DNA from: Candidatus Sungiibacteriota bacterium
GTDB lineage: Bacteria > Patescibacteriota > Minisyncoccia > Sungbacterales > HO2-52-23
Direction: 5' to 3'
Assembly (NCBI GenBank): GCA_016206285.1
Contig: JACQRW010000021.1
Location: forward strand, 1-35,840
DNA: 35,840 bases
The notes beneath the pieces are model-generated. The model saw only the letters and a list, made by a program, of their open reading frames with translations. It had not been told where the DNA came from and did not search any database. The position numbers and the translations under genes are program-made. Positions 1 to 7,743 of this stretch are shown one piece after another (position 1 is the stretch's first letter; each line of letters begins with the position of its first letter).

Positions 1-99
1 ATATTCAGAATACACCGCCAGATGTCCTACTTTGAACCGAAGTGAAATAAGGGTTTTTGGAGTTTTCATAACTTCTTTAAATGCGGTAAAATCAATAAT

Positions 100-336
100 A
101 TGAACGAAACTAAACGTTATAAGTTTTTAGATATTTTCCAAGAGTCTCCGGATGGGTCACTTTCTCCTAAGGTTCAAATTGAGGTAAACGGCGTTTCATT
201 TGGCCCCGGTGTCGCTTTTCAGAAAGGTGTTGTTTTTGGTGGTGTAGATTTTTATTTATATAGATACCTAGATATCGCGGCAATTGAACAGGGAAACGGT
301 ATTCTAAAAATAGAGGGTTTTTATAAAGGAACATGA
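100..336 (+). CDS. Hypothetical small protein (78 aa)
   Basis: Small soluble protein that I do not recognise. It has no signal peptide or membrane segment, and the centre is rich in Gly and Val (residues about 28-50), suggesting a small beta fold. No ribosome-binding site is obvious before the ATG. Its TGA stop overlaps the ATG of the next gene (ATGA), so the two are probably translationally coupled and form one transcript ending at the terminator at 723. The region is AT-rich like the operon that follows. Confidence 0.6.
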   Translation: MNETKRYKFLDIFQESPDGSLSPKVQIEVNGVSFGPGVAFQKGVVFGGVDFYLYRYLDIAAIEQGNGILKIEGFYKGT

Positions 337-680
337 CAGACCGAATACCATCAAAAGCCGAAATTTTTAATGTTGTCGAAGCGCAATCTGAGACCCTTGA
401 TGAATTATCAAAGCGTTTAGTAAAAATAGAGCAACTATCAGATAAACAGGAGTCCAGAAACTTTAACATCATTATTGCCGTAATCATCGCGGCAGTTTTA
501 ATTGTGGTAACTGTTGCTGTGCAAGTTTTGCTATCAGATAAAAGCGATAGAGAGCGCAATGACAACTTACTGGAGCAGATTCACACAACAAAAGAGGAAC
601 AGTTAAAATTAGACATTAAACAATCCAATCTCAAGGATACCATGGATTCTCTTCGAACAAAGAATCCCTACCTTAAATAA
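333..680 (+). CDS. Single-pass membrane protein with flanking coiled coils
   Basis: This 115-aa protein has one strong hydrophobic segment (about residues 46-70, rich in Ile, Val and Ala). It is flanked by charged helices with heptad-like spacing: Glu/Gln/Leu-rich residues 15-40 before it and 75-105 after it. There is no cleavable signal peptide. The start overlaps the stop of the preceding gene by four bases, implying coupling. The architecture resembles small membrane-anchored coiled-coil proteins of phages and conjugative elements, but no specific family is recognised. Confidence 0.65.
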   Translation: MTDRIPSKAEIFNVVEAQSETLDELSKRLVKIEQLSDKQESRNFNIIIAVIIAAVLIVVTVAVQVLLSDKSDRERNDNLLEQIHTTKEEQLKLDIKQSNLKDTMDSLRTKNPYLK

Positions 681-722
681 AATTTGTATAAAAGAAATTA
701 AAGATTTTTTAGGATTAAAAAT

Positions 723-750
723 CCGGTATCCCGAGGGGTGCCGGTTTTTC
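723..750 (+). terminator. Rho-independent terminator
   Basis: A 9-10 bp stem built from CCGGTATCCC and GGGGTGCCGG (with two G-T pairs) is followed directly by TTTTT. It ends the two-gene unit at 100-680. Confidence 0.8.
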
Positions 751-760
751 CTTATGATCC

Positions 761-790
761 TTGACAGCAATACTTGATGCAGGCTACACT
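761..790 (+). promoter_or_regulatory. Sigma-70-type promoter for the GHKL operon
   Basis: A perfect -35 TTGACA (761-766) is separated by 18 bases from a -10 TACACT (785-790). A weaker second candidate is TTGCAG (803-808), 17 bases, TATATA (826-831). Either would leave an untranslated leader before the ATG at 851, unlike many other genes in this window, which look leaderless. Confidence 0.6.
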
Positions 791-850
791 CTTTATACAG
801 GATTGCAGTATTTATAAGGGTATGCTATATATTACAAATAGGTAAATTTT

Positions 851-1084
851 ATGGAAAAAATAACTCCAACAAATGAACACCCGCGAGATCGTTTCAAGCG
901 ACTTGCCACCGCTCGGACAAATATAGTCCTAAAACGCCTAAAAGTTTTAGGGAATTGTTCTAATCGGAATATCTACGAATACGACGAGCAGGACATTGAT
1001 AAAGTTTTTTCCGAGATTGAGCGAAAAGTTAAAGAAACCAAAGCAAAATTTCACTTCCCCAAAAAGAGAGACTTCAAATTATGA
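851..1084 (+). CDS. Small charged protein, first gene of the GHKL operon
   Basis: This 77-aa, highly basic and acidic protein has a predicted all-helical character. A central motif LGNCSN (about residues 33-38) is followed by a YEYDEQDI segment and a helix ending in KETKAKF. I recall similar small proteins beside restriction and other defence genes, but this is memory rather than a search result. The last codons overlap the start of the next gene (ATG at 1081, stop at 1084), indicating coupling. It is AT-rich like the rest of the operon. Function is unknown; an accessory or DNA-binding role is possible. Confidence 0.7.
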   Translation: MEKITPTNEHPRDRFKRLATARTNIVLKRLKVLGNCSNRNIYEYDEQDIDKVFSEIERKVKETKAKFHFPKKRDFKL

Positions 1085-1734
1085 AATCAAACGAAATGAA
1101 TACCAAAAAAATACTGACTGGCCTCAAACAACTCCCAGCCGTCAACTACGATGGCTTTGATCTGGACCGCCTAGTGGTATACACACTCCTTATTCTTGAA
1201 GAAAACAAGGTCCCTCTTTATTTTGATTTTATTGCTGTAGGCCTGTTCCGATTGTTTCCACACAAATTTTCTATGGCAAATTTTCGACAGTATCCAGACA
1301 CCAACCGAATCAATAAAGCTCTCCGTCGTCTGACAGATCAAAAAAGAAAAAATTGGGCTACTGGTAATTTAGAAAATGGTTTTTACTTAACAGATTTGGG
1401 TCGGGAAATGGCAAAACAGGTTTCCAATTCATTAAAAAATCCCTTACCTAAAAAGGACCGGAAACCTATTGTCGTCAGTAAATCGAGAGGAAAATCTCCA
1501 AGTGATGATATTCAAGAAATAAGAGTTTCAGAGGCTTTCAAAAAGTGGTTTGCAAGCGAAGAAGTCAATAATCATGAATTCTTCGCCTTTTTGAAAGCTG
1601 CACCATACACGCCTAAACAACTTTTGATCGAGCATTTGAAACGACTTAAAGTATCAGCGACAACCGCAAAAGATAAAGAGGTGTTGGAGTTCTTGTCTTG
1701 GCTCGAAAAAAAATTTAGTAATCTACTTTCCTAA
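1081..1734 (+). CDS. Winged-helix-like protein, partner of the GHKL ATPase
   Basis: This 217-aa protein is soluble. Residues about 25-120 read like a winged helix-turn-helix domain: a helical start (LDRLVVYTLLIL), a YPDTNRINKALRRL recognition-like helix, and a Gly-aromatic-Leu-Thr turn (GFYLTDLGRE) typical of the wing region of wHTH proteins. A Lys/Pro/Ser-rich linker (about 125-150) leads to a helical C-terminal domain. It overlaps the upstream small gene by four bases and lies 6 bases before the ATPase gene, so the three are one operon. A DNA-binding or adaptor role for the ATPase is the simplest inference. Confidence 0.7.
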   Translation: MKSNEMNTKKILTGLKQLPAVNYDGFDLDRLVVYTLLILEENKVPLYFDFIAVGLFRLFPHKFSMANFRQYPDTNRINKALRRLTDQKRKNWATGNLENGFYLTDLGREMAKQVSNSLKNPLPKKDRKPIVVSKSRGKSPSDDIQEIRVSEAFKKWFASEEVNNHEFFAFLKAAPYTPKQLLIEHLKRLKVSATTAKDKEVLEFLSWLEKKFSNLLS

Positions 1735-1740
1735 ACTGAT

Positions 1741-4539
1741 ATGACTGAAATTGCAGTACAAATTGCTTCACGATTCATAAAACGGCAGTTTTCAGATGCC
1801 GTCGGTAAAAGTTTGCTCAAAACCCTGACCGAACCAATAACTAATTCTGACGATAGCTATAGAAAAGTAGTTGAATCTGGACAAAACGAGGGAAATGAGA
1901 TTTTTCCCATCACAATTTTCGTTGATAAAACAAAAAGGGTTGTTCGTATTACAGACCAAGCTCAAGGAATGACCTCTACTGAGTTAGAGGATAAGTTTAA
2001 GGAATACGGAGCGGCGAAAAGTGCTGCCTATGAAGGATATAGTTCGAGGGGAATCTTTGGCCAGGGTATTTCAGATGTTCTCTTTTATCACCACGAAGGA
2101 AAAATAAAGTCGGTTAAGGACGGCGAAGCATCAATTTGTAGTTTCTACGAAAAAAAGGGGAAGCATTTTATTAGCGTCGAAAAACAGAAAGGATCGGTAG
2201 AGAAACTAGCTAAGGAATGGGGCGTGAATAGCAACCACGGAACAGTCGTTGATTTTGTTCTCGATAGTACGACTATACATGATTATGACAATCTGATAAA
2301 AAAATTGGGTTCCTTTTATATGCTTCGCCTTATACATTCAAACGATAAGCGCGTGGTCCAACTAATATATAAGGATTCGAAGGGCACGAAAAAAAGTATT
2401 GTTAAATATCAATTCCCAAAAGGCGATTTGGTTGAGCACAAAGAGTTTACTTTGCAATTTGAGCAGTATGACCCTGTAAAAATTGATATTGAGCTATATA
2501 AATCATCAACACCGCTTCAAACTGTCGGAGACGAAAGAGAAAATGGCCTATTGGTTTACGACAACAAAGAAGCTGTGTATGCTCAAACATTTTTCGGTTG
2601 GGATAATTTACCTGGTGCAGACAAATTTTTCGGCTTCATGAAACTAACCGGAGCAAGGGAAATAATCCTTGATAAAATCAACGACCCAAAACATCCAGAG
2701 GCGATACTTTCAGACGCTCGGGACGGATTCAATACACAGCATGATTTTTATAAAAAACTTTCTCTAGAAGTAAAAGATTGGCTGTATCCCATTCTCAACG
2801 AAGAAAGGCGCAAGAGGACCAACGAGGGCGTTTCTGAATCAACAAAGGAAAATCACCGGCAAGCCCTTGAAGAACTTAACAAGTTGTACGCGCAACTTAC
2901 TGGAGAAGATACAAATGGCGTAATTCGTACAAAGAAAACGGCGCGCCCCGTAGGCGGTATTGAGTTTGCTAGGAGTAACATAGCAATCACCGCAGGGAAG
3001 CGGTATGGCCTACAACTTCTTATTGATACTCGACTTATCAAGCCCGGTTCTAAAATATCTCTTAAATCCTCAAAAGGTAAGATAGGTTTCTCGCCGACCA
3101 TAATTGAGGTTAGCGACACGCCGGAGAGTAGCGATGACATCCTAATTAAAACCATAGTTGTTACCGGCTCAAACGCAAGAACTGCTGATACACTAGAGGC
3201 AAGAAGTGGGGAGCGTAGCGCCTCAGTGGTGGTCTCCATTGTGTCCGAGGATGTAGTATATCCAGAAAATGGCATCGTTTTTAGTCCGGATTACATGAGA
3301 ACCACAGCGAGTCGAGAAAGTTCGTTAAATCTTTTTGTTGATTTGAATGTCATAAAAACCGGAAGCAAAATTTCGTTTTCGAGCTCCAATGATTCAATAA
3401 TATTGAAACACAAACGAATTGCAGTTCCGCGCCGAATGCATACTACGAGTCAAGTGGCAAAAATTGAAGTGCTTTTCGTGGGTGAGAAGAATAATGAATC
3501 CAGTATTGTTGAGGCAAATTTTGGGGACTATTCAGCGCAATGCAGAGTAGACATCAAGGACCGTATTAAACCACCACCAACAGGACCGACTGGTAAGTTT
3601 AAGGATTGGGATTTTGATGACGGCGTTCCAAAACAATTGCAAACAACTTATGATCCAATGCCAGGAAGTCCAACTCAAGGATTTATACTTATCAACTCCA
3701 AGCACCCGATCAATAAATACTACTTTGGGGATAATCCACAAAAGCGTGATGTAGAGAAATCTCGTGAGGCGCAATTATATCTGGCCGAGTTGATTTTAAG
3801 TGAATCATTGGGAGCCATGATTCAAGAAGCATATCAAAAAGGTGTTATTCCGCAGAATTACGGACCTGCTACTGATATTCCTGTCTACATTGCCCAAAAG
3901 AAATTTGAGGTTGGGCCAGGAATTTATGATCGTTTCGTGGAAGATCCGTCTGCGTGGGAAGCAAGACGAGAAAAACAACTTGAAAAAGCAAAACAAGGAC
4001 AAACTCTTGGCGATAAAGACCTTGTTGAGGGAATGGAGGATCGAGAAAAACAAATGGTTGAAATGCGATTCGGTCTCAACGATCAAAGACCGCACACTTT
4101 GGAAGAAATTGCGCAAAAATTTGAAATTACTCGGGAGCGCGTCCGCCAAATAGTTAACAGAGCACTTGCTAAAAAATATGGACATTATGCTTATTCCGAA
4201 GAGGAAGGCAGAGATTATATTACTGAACAAGAGAAAAAAATAGGTTCTACTGTTGAGAGAATTATCACTGTTGTGGCAAAATTCTATAATCTAAATATAG
4301 AGGAAATGAAAAGGCGGACGCGCAAAGCAGAAGTTGCCAAACCAAGGCAGATTGCCGCTTATTTGCTTCGCGATATGGTTAGGTTATCTTTTCCATCAAT
4401 CGGACGCATGTTTGACTTAGACCACGCAACCGTACTTTACGCTTTTGAAAAAATCAGTGATGGCGTTGCTAAAGACGAGGTGCTAAAAGAACAGATTGAT
4501 TCTATAAAAAAAGTACTTAGCGAGCAGCCAGCTACTTAA
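1741..4539 (+). CDS. GHKL ATPase fused to tandem beta domains, sigma-70 region 4-like and DnaA domain IV-like modules
   Basis: This 932-aa protein starts with a GHKL (gyrase/Hsp90/MutL/kinase-type) ATPase. The N-box is TEPITNSDDS (about 30-39, with E31 and N35), the G1-box DQAQGM (72-77), and the glycine lid SSRGIFGQGISD (101-112). Residues about 407-500 and 511-605 are two diverged copies of a beta-rich repeat; compare PGSKIS at 435-440 with TGSKIS at 540-545. A helical region (645-730) follows. Residues 766-812 match sigma-70 region 4 (MRFGL, TLEEIAQKF, TRERVRQI). Residues 836-915 match DnaA domain IV (KPRQIAAYLLRD, SFPSIGRMF, DLDHATVLYA). Prokaryotic GHKL/MORC-like ATPases are often found in defence and restriction loci. 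A DNA-targeted ATPase of a defence or replication-control system is inferred. Confidence 0.85.
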   Translation: MTEIAVQIASRFIKRQFSDAVGKSLLKTLTEPITNSDDSYRKVVESGQNEGNEIFPITIFVDKTKRVVRITDQAQGMTSTELEDKFKEYGAAKSAAYEGYSSRGIFGQGISDVLFYHHEGKIKSVKDGEASICSFYEKKGKHFISVEKQKGSVEKLAKEWGVNSNHGTVVDFVLDSTTIHDYDNLIKKLGSFYMLRLIHSNDKRVVQLIYKDSKGTKKSIVKYQFPKGDLVEHKEFTLQFEQYDPVKIDIELYKSSTPLQTVGDERENGLLVYDNKEAVYAQTFFGWDNLPGADKFFGFMKLTGAREIILDKINDPKHPEAILSDARDGFNTQHDFYKKLSLEVKDWLYPILNEERRKRTNEGVSESTKENHRQALEELNKLYAQLTGEDTNGVIRTKKTARPVGGIEFARSNIAITAGKRYGLQLLIDTRLIKPGSKISLKSSKGKIGFSPTIIEVSDTPESSDDILIKTIVVTGSNARTADTLEARSGERSASVVVSIVSEDVVYPENGIVFSPDYMRTTASRESSLNLFVDLNVIKTGSKISFSSSNDSIILKHKRIAVPRRMHTTSQVAKIEVLFVGEKNNESSIVEANFGDYSAQCRVDIKDRIKPPPTGPTGKFKDWDFDDGVPKQLQTTYDPMPGSPTQGFILINSKHPINKYYFGDNPQKRDVEKSREAQLYLAELILSESLGAMIQEAYQKGVIPQNYGPATDIPVYIAQKKFEVGPGIYDRFVEDPSAWEARREKQLEKAKQGQTLGDKDLVEGMEDREKQMVEMRFGLNDQRPHTLEEIAQKFEITRERVRQIVNRALAKKYGHYAYSEEEGRDYITEQEKKIGSTVERIITVVAKFYNLNIEEMKRRTRKAEVAKPRQIAAYLLRDMVRLSFPSIGRMFDLDHATVLYAFEKISDGVAKDEVLKEQIDSIKKVLSEQPAT

Positions 4540-4802
4540 CCGGATAATCAACAATATTCTGTCCCTTATTCGACTTCGGCCTTGGCGTCTCAAACCATTC
4601 TGGATGAACTTTGTAGATAGCCCTTAATTTCTGTATACTTTTATCAATCCGCCAGCTGGCGGACCAGAATTTGAGCCATTTTTTCCTTCGACCCAGCTCA
4701 GGACAAGTCGGTTCCAACTTCGGGACATCGGCTCCGCACTTCGGCAAGTTTACACTGAGTTTACCGAAATGCTCAGTGCAAGCCAAATTACGGAATAACA
4801 AA
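4540..4802. repeat. Repeat-rich intergenic region
   Basis: No convincing intact gene lies here. It contains a perfect 14-base palindrome CCGCCAGCTGGCGG (4649-4662) and a CCTTCGACCCAGCTCAGGAC stretch (about 4684-4705) related to the insertion inside the gene at 12348. Two interleaved inverted repeats are also present, one with arms CACTGAG (4753-4759) and CTCAGTG (4772-4778). A minus-strand reading frame (4532-4819) spans it. Its C-terminal half (ending VDYPVK) looks protein-like and may be a decayed gene fragment, but it begins inside the repeats. Confidence 0.6.
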
Positions 4803-4859
4803 ATGTGGCACGTATACATGCTGCTTTGCGATAAATATATATTGACAAACGATATATAG
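4803..4859 (+). pseudogene. Remnant of a GIY-YIG endonuclease N-terminus
   Basis: ATG at 4803 opens a frame reading MWHVYMLLCDKYILTND before a stop at 4857-4859. This matches the start of small GIY-YIG nucleases (Met-Trp-x-Val-Tyr-x-Leu-Leu-Cys, then Leu-Thr before the first Gly-Ile-Tyr-like strand). Only about 18 residues remain, so the catalytic Arg and Glu are gone. It directly follows the repeat block, which suggests the repeat and nuclease gene arrived or decayed together. Confidence 0.45.
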
Positions 4860-4876
4860 TAGATTACACTGGGGGT

Positions 4877-5386
4877 ATGAATAATGTAAAAGCACTATCT
4901 ATGAAGAAAAGCTCAACGGTATTTCTCCAGGCCGTAATCGTGCTTATCGGCATTGTGGCACTGGCCATTATGATCCGGTTTCCCTTGACTGAAGGGAGAG
5001 CTGCGAATTTAGATCTGTTTCGTATTTATGCCGACCCTTTTATAATCTATGGATATCTGGCATCTATCGCGTTTTTCGTTGCGCTGTATCAGGCGTTTAC
5101 GTTACTCGGATACATCAGGCAAAATAAAGTATTCTCGCTGGAATCCGTGAAGTCTTTACGGAATATAAAATATTGCGCAATCGTACTGAGTTGCTTGATT
5201 GCGGCAGCGGCACTATACATACGGGTATCTTTTAACGGCAACGCAGATGACGATCCGGCGGGTTTTATTGCCGTATCTATCGTGGCCACTTTTATTTCTA
5301 TCGTCATCGCCACTGCCGCGGCTGTGTTTGAAAGAACGCTGCATAGCGCCGTAGAGATGAAATCGGAAAATGACTTAACTGTTTAG
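4877..5386 (+). CDS. DUF2975-family membrane protein
   Basis: This 169-aa protein has four hydrophobic segments (about 15-35, 55-80, 97-113, 128-150). The layout and the YIRQNKVFSLESVKSLRNIKY-like loop are typical of DUF2975 (YoaS-like) proteins. It is followed 28 bases later by a small HTH regulator, and DUF2975-HTH pairs are a standard arrangement. The function of the family is unknown, probably membrane-associated stress or regulatory. The start is preceded by GGGGG and by a -10-like TACACT (4865-4870) only six bases upstream, so either a short-leader or leaderless transcript is possible. Confidence 0.8.
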   Translation: MNNVKALSMKKSSTVFLQAVIVLIGIVALAIMIRFPLTEGRAANLDLFRIYADPFIIYGYLASIAFFVALYQAFTLLGYIRQNKVFSLESVKSLRNIKYCAIVLSCLIAAAALYIRVSFNGNADDDPAGFIAVSIVATFISIVIATAAAVFERTLHSAVEMKSENDLTV

Positions 5387-5414
5387 TTCGGCTAGCTCAC
5401 TATACATAACGAAC

Positions 5415-5618
5415 ATGGCAATCATCATTCGCATTGACGTCATGCTGGCGAAAAGGAAAATGAGCGTTACCGACCTGGCCGAGAAAGTCGGCATCACCAT
5501 GGCCAACATTTCTGTCTTGAAAAACGGCAAGGCAAAAGCCGTTCGCCTGTCAACATTAGAAGCTATTTGCAGAGTATTGGAGTGCCAGCCCGGTGATATT
5601 TTGGAGTATAAAAAATAA
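5415..5618 (+). CDS. Small Xre/YozG-type HTH transcriptional regulator
   Basis: This 67-aa protein is essentially one helix-turn-helix domain. MSVTDLAEKVGIT (helix 2 and turn) is followed by NISVLKNGKAKAVRLSTLEAIC (recognition helix onward) and the terminal CQPGDILEY motif typical of HTH_26/YozG regulators. It pairs with the DUF2975 protein just upstream and probably autoregulates that unit. A -10-like TATACA (5401-5406) eight bases before the ATG suggests it can also be transcribed alone with almost no leader. Confidence 0.88.
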   Translation: MAIIIRIDVMLAKRKMSVTDLAEKVGITMANISVLKNGKAKAVRLSTLEAICRVLECQPGDILEYKK

Positions 5619-5645
5619 GTGAAGGCGAAAAAATGGTTTAAAGAT

Positions 5646-5671
5646 TGATAAAGTCCCTGCTTGGCAGGGAC
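5646..5671 (-). terminator. Terminator of the secreted Cys-rich gene
   Basis: The perfect inverted repeat GTCCCTGC/GCAGGGAC (5653-5671, loop of three bases) is followed on the minus strand by a T-rich run (TTTATC). It lies 10 bases beyond the stop of the gene at 5681-6127. Confidence 0.6.
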
Positions 5672-5680
5672 GTGAAGATA

Positions 5681-6127
5681 CTATGAATATTTCTCTACGC
5701 ACACCGGGATGTCAACGCATATGACGCACGAGGGATTAACCTTTATGCGGTGATTGCCGTCTGAATCTATGGTTATGCAATCAAACCATTTGCCTTGCGT
5801 GTCATGAAAACGCTCGTTTAGGCAGACATAAGGTACGGGATCGTCTTCTTCGCAATCAATCTGAATCGTGCGCACCGAGCGCTCATGCACCACCCCGAAC
5901 TCGCCGTTGATCATCACATCAGTGTACCCCTCGCCGGACTGCAACACCTCCACAGATACAACCGGTATACAATCTTTCTTTCCGCAGCACGGAAGCCCTT
6001 CTCTGTCTTTGCTTTGATCCACCCACCACGGCACCTGCCCGTGTTTTGCAGAGACCATATCGGAAAAAACATCAAGAAAGAACAAGAAAGAAATAATCGC
6101 TATTGCAGGATAGAGCAGTTTCTGCAC
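5681..6127 (-). CDS. Secreted cysteine-rich protein of unknown function
   Basis: This 148-aa protein has an N-terminal hydrophobic segment (about 5-20) that should act as a signal peptide or anchor. It continues into an extracytoplasmic domain starting WWVDQSKDREGLPCCGKKDC. The CCGKKDC motif and the pattern of later Cys pairs recall small exported proteobacterial proteins with a CCxxxDC signature. Ten Cys after the signal region suggest disulfides. It is monocistronic, with its own terminator, and convergent with the HTH gene. Confidence 0.7.
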   Translation of the reverse strand: MQKLLYPAIAIISFLFFLDVFSDMVSAKHGQVPWWVDQSKDREGLPCCGKKDCIPVVSVEVLQSGEGYTDVMINGEFGVVHERSVRTIQIDCEEDDPVPYVCLNERFHDTQGKWFDCITIDSDGNHRIKVNPSCVICVDIPVCVEKYS

Positions 6128-6227
6128 GATGTATCCTCCCTGTGGTATGCAAGAAAATCAATAAGACCTTTATTTCTCCTATCACCGCACCGCGAAAAAT
6201 GCAAGAATGCCGGACTGATGCGGAACT

Positions 6228-6257
6228 TTGCTGATGGCGCGTAATTTCTGTTATACT
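6228..6257 (+). promoter_or_regulatory. Promoter giving a near-leaderless mRNA
   Basis: TTGCTG (6228-6233), 18 bases, then an extended -10 TGTTATACT with TATACT at 6252-6257. The ATG at 6265 begins eight bases after the box, so transcription should start at or next to the start codon. Confidence 0.6.
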
Positions 6258-6264
6258 ATTATGT

Positions 6265-6951
6265 ATGTCTCATACGCAGATTTCTCTTCTATGGACACTG
6301 GTACGGATTGCGGCAATATGGATTGCTTCGGATGTCGGTTACTATATATTATTGCCCTTAACGGGACTTCATACGGATTATAACAACGAACCTCTTGGCA
6401 TTACGTTATATTACGCTTTTTGGGTAATAGTTTCCGTTCGTATATTTCGGCACATTTTTAAGAAGTGGAGACCGGTCGAAAACGTGCTGCACGCCTCTAT
6501 TTTTCTATGCATCTTTTTCGCAGGTTTGGTTTTATTTGCTTTTTTCGTCATGCCAAAACTGCCCTCGATCGTTTGGACCGAATCATGGAATCCTCCGGAA
6601 CTCATGGTAGCGAATTCGTGGTACTTTCTGCCGAAGTCCATTGAAATCCTTTTGCAACAGCTTCTTGTTGCGGCTTTGGTTCTTGCATTTTCAGCGCGGA
6701 ATTACAGCATCCGGGCCATATCTCTTTGGTGTATGCTTATATTCGGCGGGGCGCATCTTCTGCTTTCATTCGGAGAACTGCCTTTCGGCTATGTAGTCAG
6801 ATTTACCGCATCAGCGGTGCTGTTTGCGTCCGTTTTTCCGTGGCTCATACTGCGAGTACCGAACGGTTTTGCATATTCGTATATGCTTCATTGGTTTTAC
6901 TATGCGGTGACTGTCGTGATGGCCCATACCGTCTCTCCTTATGCCGTATAA
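6265..6951 (+). CDS. Polytopic membrane protein, possibly a divergent CPBP family member
   Basis: This 228-aa protein has about six hydrophobic helices. Two late motifs fit CPBP intramembrane proteins: a Phe-x-x-x-His motif (FGGAHLL, about 160) and a His-x-x-x-(aromatic) motif (MLHWFYYA, about 208). The expected Glu-Glu-x-x-x-Arg motif is not intact; the corresponding place reads EILLQQ. A protease function is therefore doubtful. An alternative ATG lies at 6261 out of frame. The second ATG is used because it opens the long frame and sits at the right distance from the -10 box. Confidence 0.6.
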   Translation: MSHTQISLLWTLVRIAAIWIASDVGYYILLPLTGLHTDYNNEPLGITLYYAFWVIVSVRIFRHIFKKWRPVENVLHASIFLCIFFAGLVLFAFFVMPKLPSIVWTESWNPPELMVANSWYFLPKSIEILLQQLLVAALVLAFSARNYSIRAISLWCMLIFGGAHLLLSFGELPFGYVVRFTASAVLFASVFPWLILRVPNGFAYSYMLHWFYYAVTVVMAHTVSPYAV

Positions 6952-6959
6952 AGCACAGC

Positions 6960-7535
6960 TTACGAAAGACCCAATTGCCAAGATTCTATTGCGGGAATCG
7001 GATATATAAGCTGAATGATGTTAAGGGTTAAATTATCGCGTATGGTGAGCGCCAGAAATATTTCAAGAAATATGAAGGCCGCGGCAAGCGCCCACTTGGG
7101 AAACTTGATTGATAAAAACGCTCCGAAAGCGGCAAACAGAATATCGCCTACTGAATTTAAAATGCTGTCTCCAAAATAACCTCTTGCAATCGCGATTGCG
7201 CGGTATCTCTCGATGATATATTCCGTGTTTTCAAGTATCTCCCAGCCGACCTCTAAAAGAACAGCGAGCAAAAGTATGGCTCCCGCAGGAAGACGCCTGA
7301 AGAAAAACAGGAGTATCAAATAAAGCCCGACACCATGGGCAATGTGCGTAAAAGAATATGGATCGGCAAAGCGTTGCGAGTTGTATTGGCTGTGTACGTC
7401 ACCGGTCCAAAATCCTATTTCTCCTGTCGGACCAAAGGGTGTCCGGCCCATCAAAAATAAAATTGCCGCAGCGATAATGATAATTGCTGCTAACATGAGC
7501 ATATACTTCCACAATGAGCGCTTCATACGTTTCAT
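6960..7535 (-). CDS. DUF2585 (UPF0314) membrane protein
   Basis: This 191-aa integral membrane protein matches the UPF0314/DUF2585 family throughout. After a first membrane helix comes a soluble segment, then SFTHIAHG, EVGWEILENTEYIIERYR, the GDSILNSVGDILF core and IRDNLTLNIIQLIYP. The His, Glu and Asp residues in these motifs are the conserved ones. The family is well known in alphaproteobacteria; its function is unknown. It converges with the upstream plus-strand gene, with only nine bases between stops. Confidence 0.88.
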   Translation of the reverse strand: MKRMKRSLWKYMLMLAAIIIIAAAILFLMGRTPFGPTGEIGFWTGDVHSQYNSQRFADPYSFTHIAHGVGLYLILLFFFRRLPAGAILLLAVLLEVGWEILENTEYIIERYRAIAIARGYFGDSILNSVGDILFAAFGAFLSIKFPKWALAAAFIFLEIFLALTIRDNLTLNIIQLIYPIPAIESWQLGLS

Positions 7536-7626
7536 TGTATACTAAAACTCTTGACGAACCAACCCGGTCTGCCATAATGCAATTATGAGTCAAGTTGAAA
7601 ACATACTTACGACTTACGCGTTTGGT

Positions 7627-7692
7627 GTCATCCCCGACTCGATCGGGGATCCAGGATCCCTGAATCTGGATTCCCGCGTACGCGGGAATGAC
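7627..7692. repeat. MITE-like palindromic element
   Basis: A 66-bp element is bounded by GTCATCCCCG and CGGGAATGAC, an imperfect terminal inverted repeat. It contains two internal hairpins: CCCCGACTCGATCGGGG and CCCGCGTACGCGGG. It sits between divergent genes. The same general type of palindrome occurs in many bacterial genomes. A copy count in this genome cannot be made from one window. Confidence 0.7.
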
Positions 7693-7743
7693 AGGAAGGA
7701 GTCAATCGCATAAGTTCTAATACTATAATTCTATAACTATCAT

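Noticed and set aside
4532-4819. Minus-strand 95-codon frame
   Set aside because: It starts inside palindromic repeats; the C-terminal part looks protein-like but no start or family supports an intact gene. Noted under the repeat region only.
5885-6244. Plus-strand 119-codon frame
   Set aside because: Antisense to the secreted Cys-rich gene, which has a signal peptide and its own terminator.
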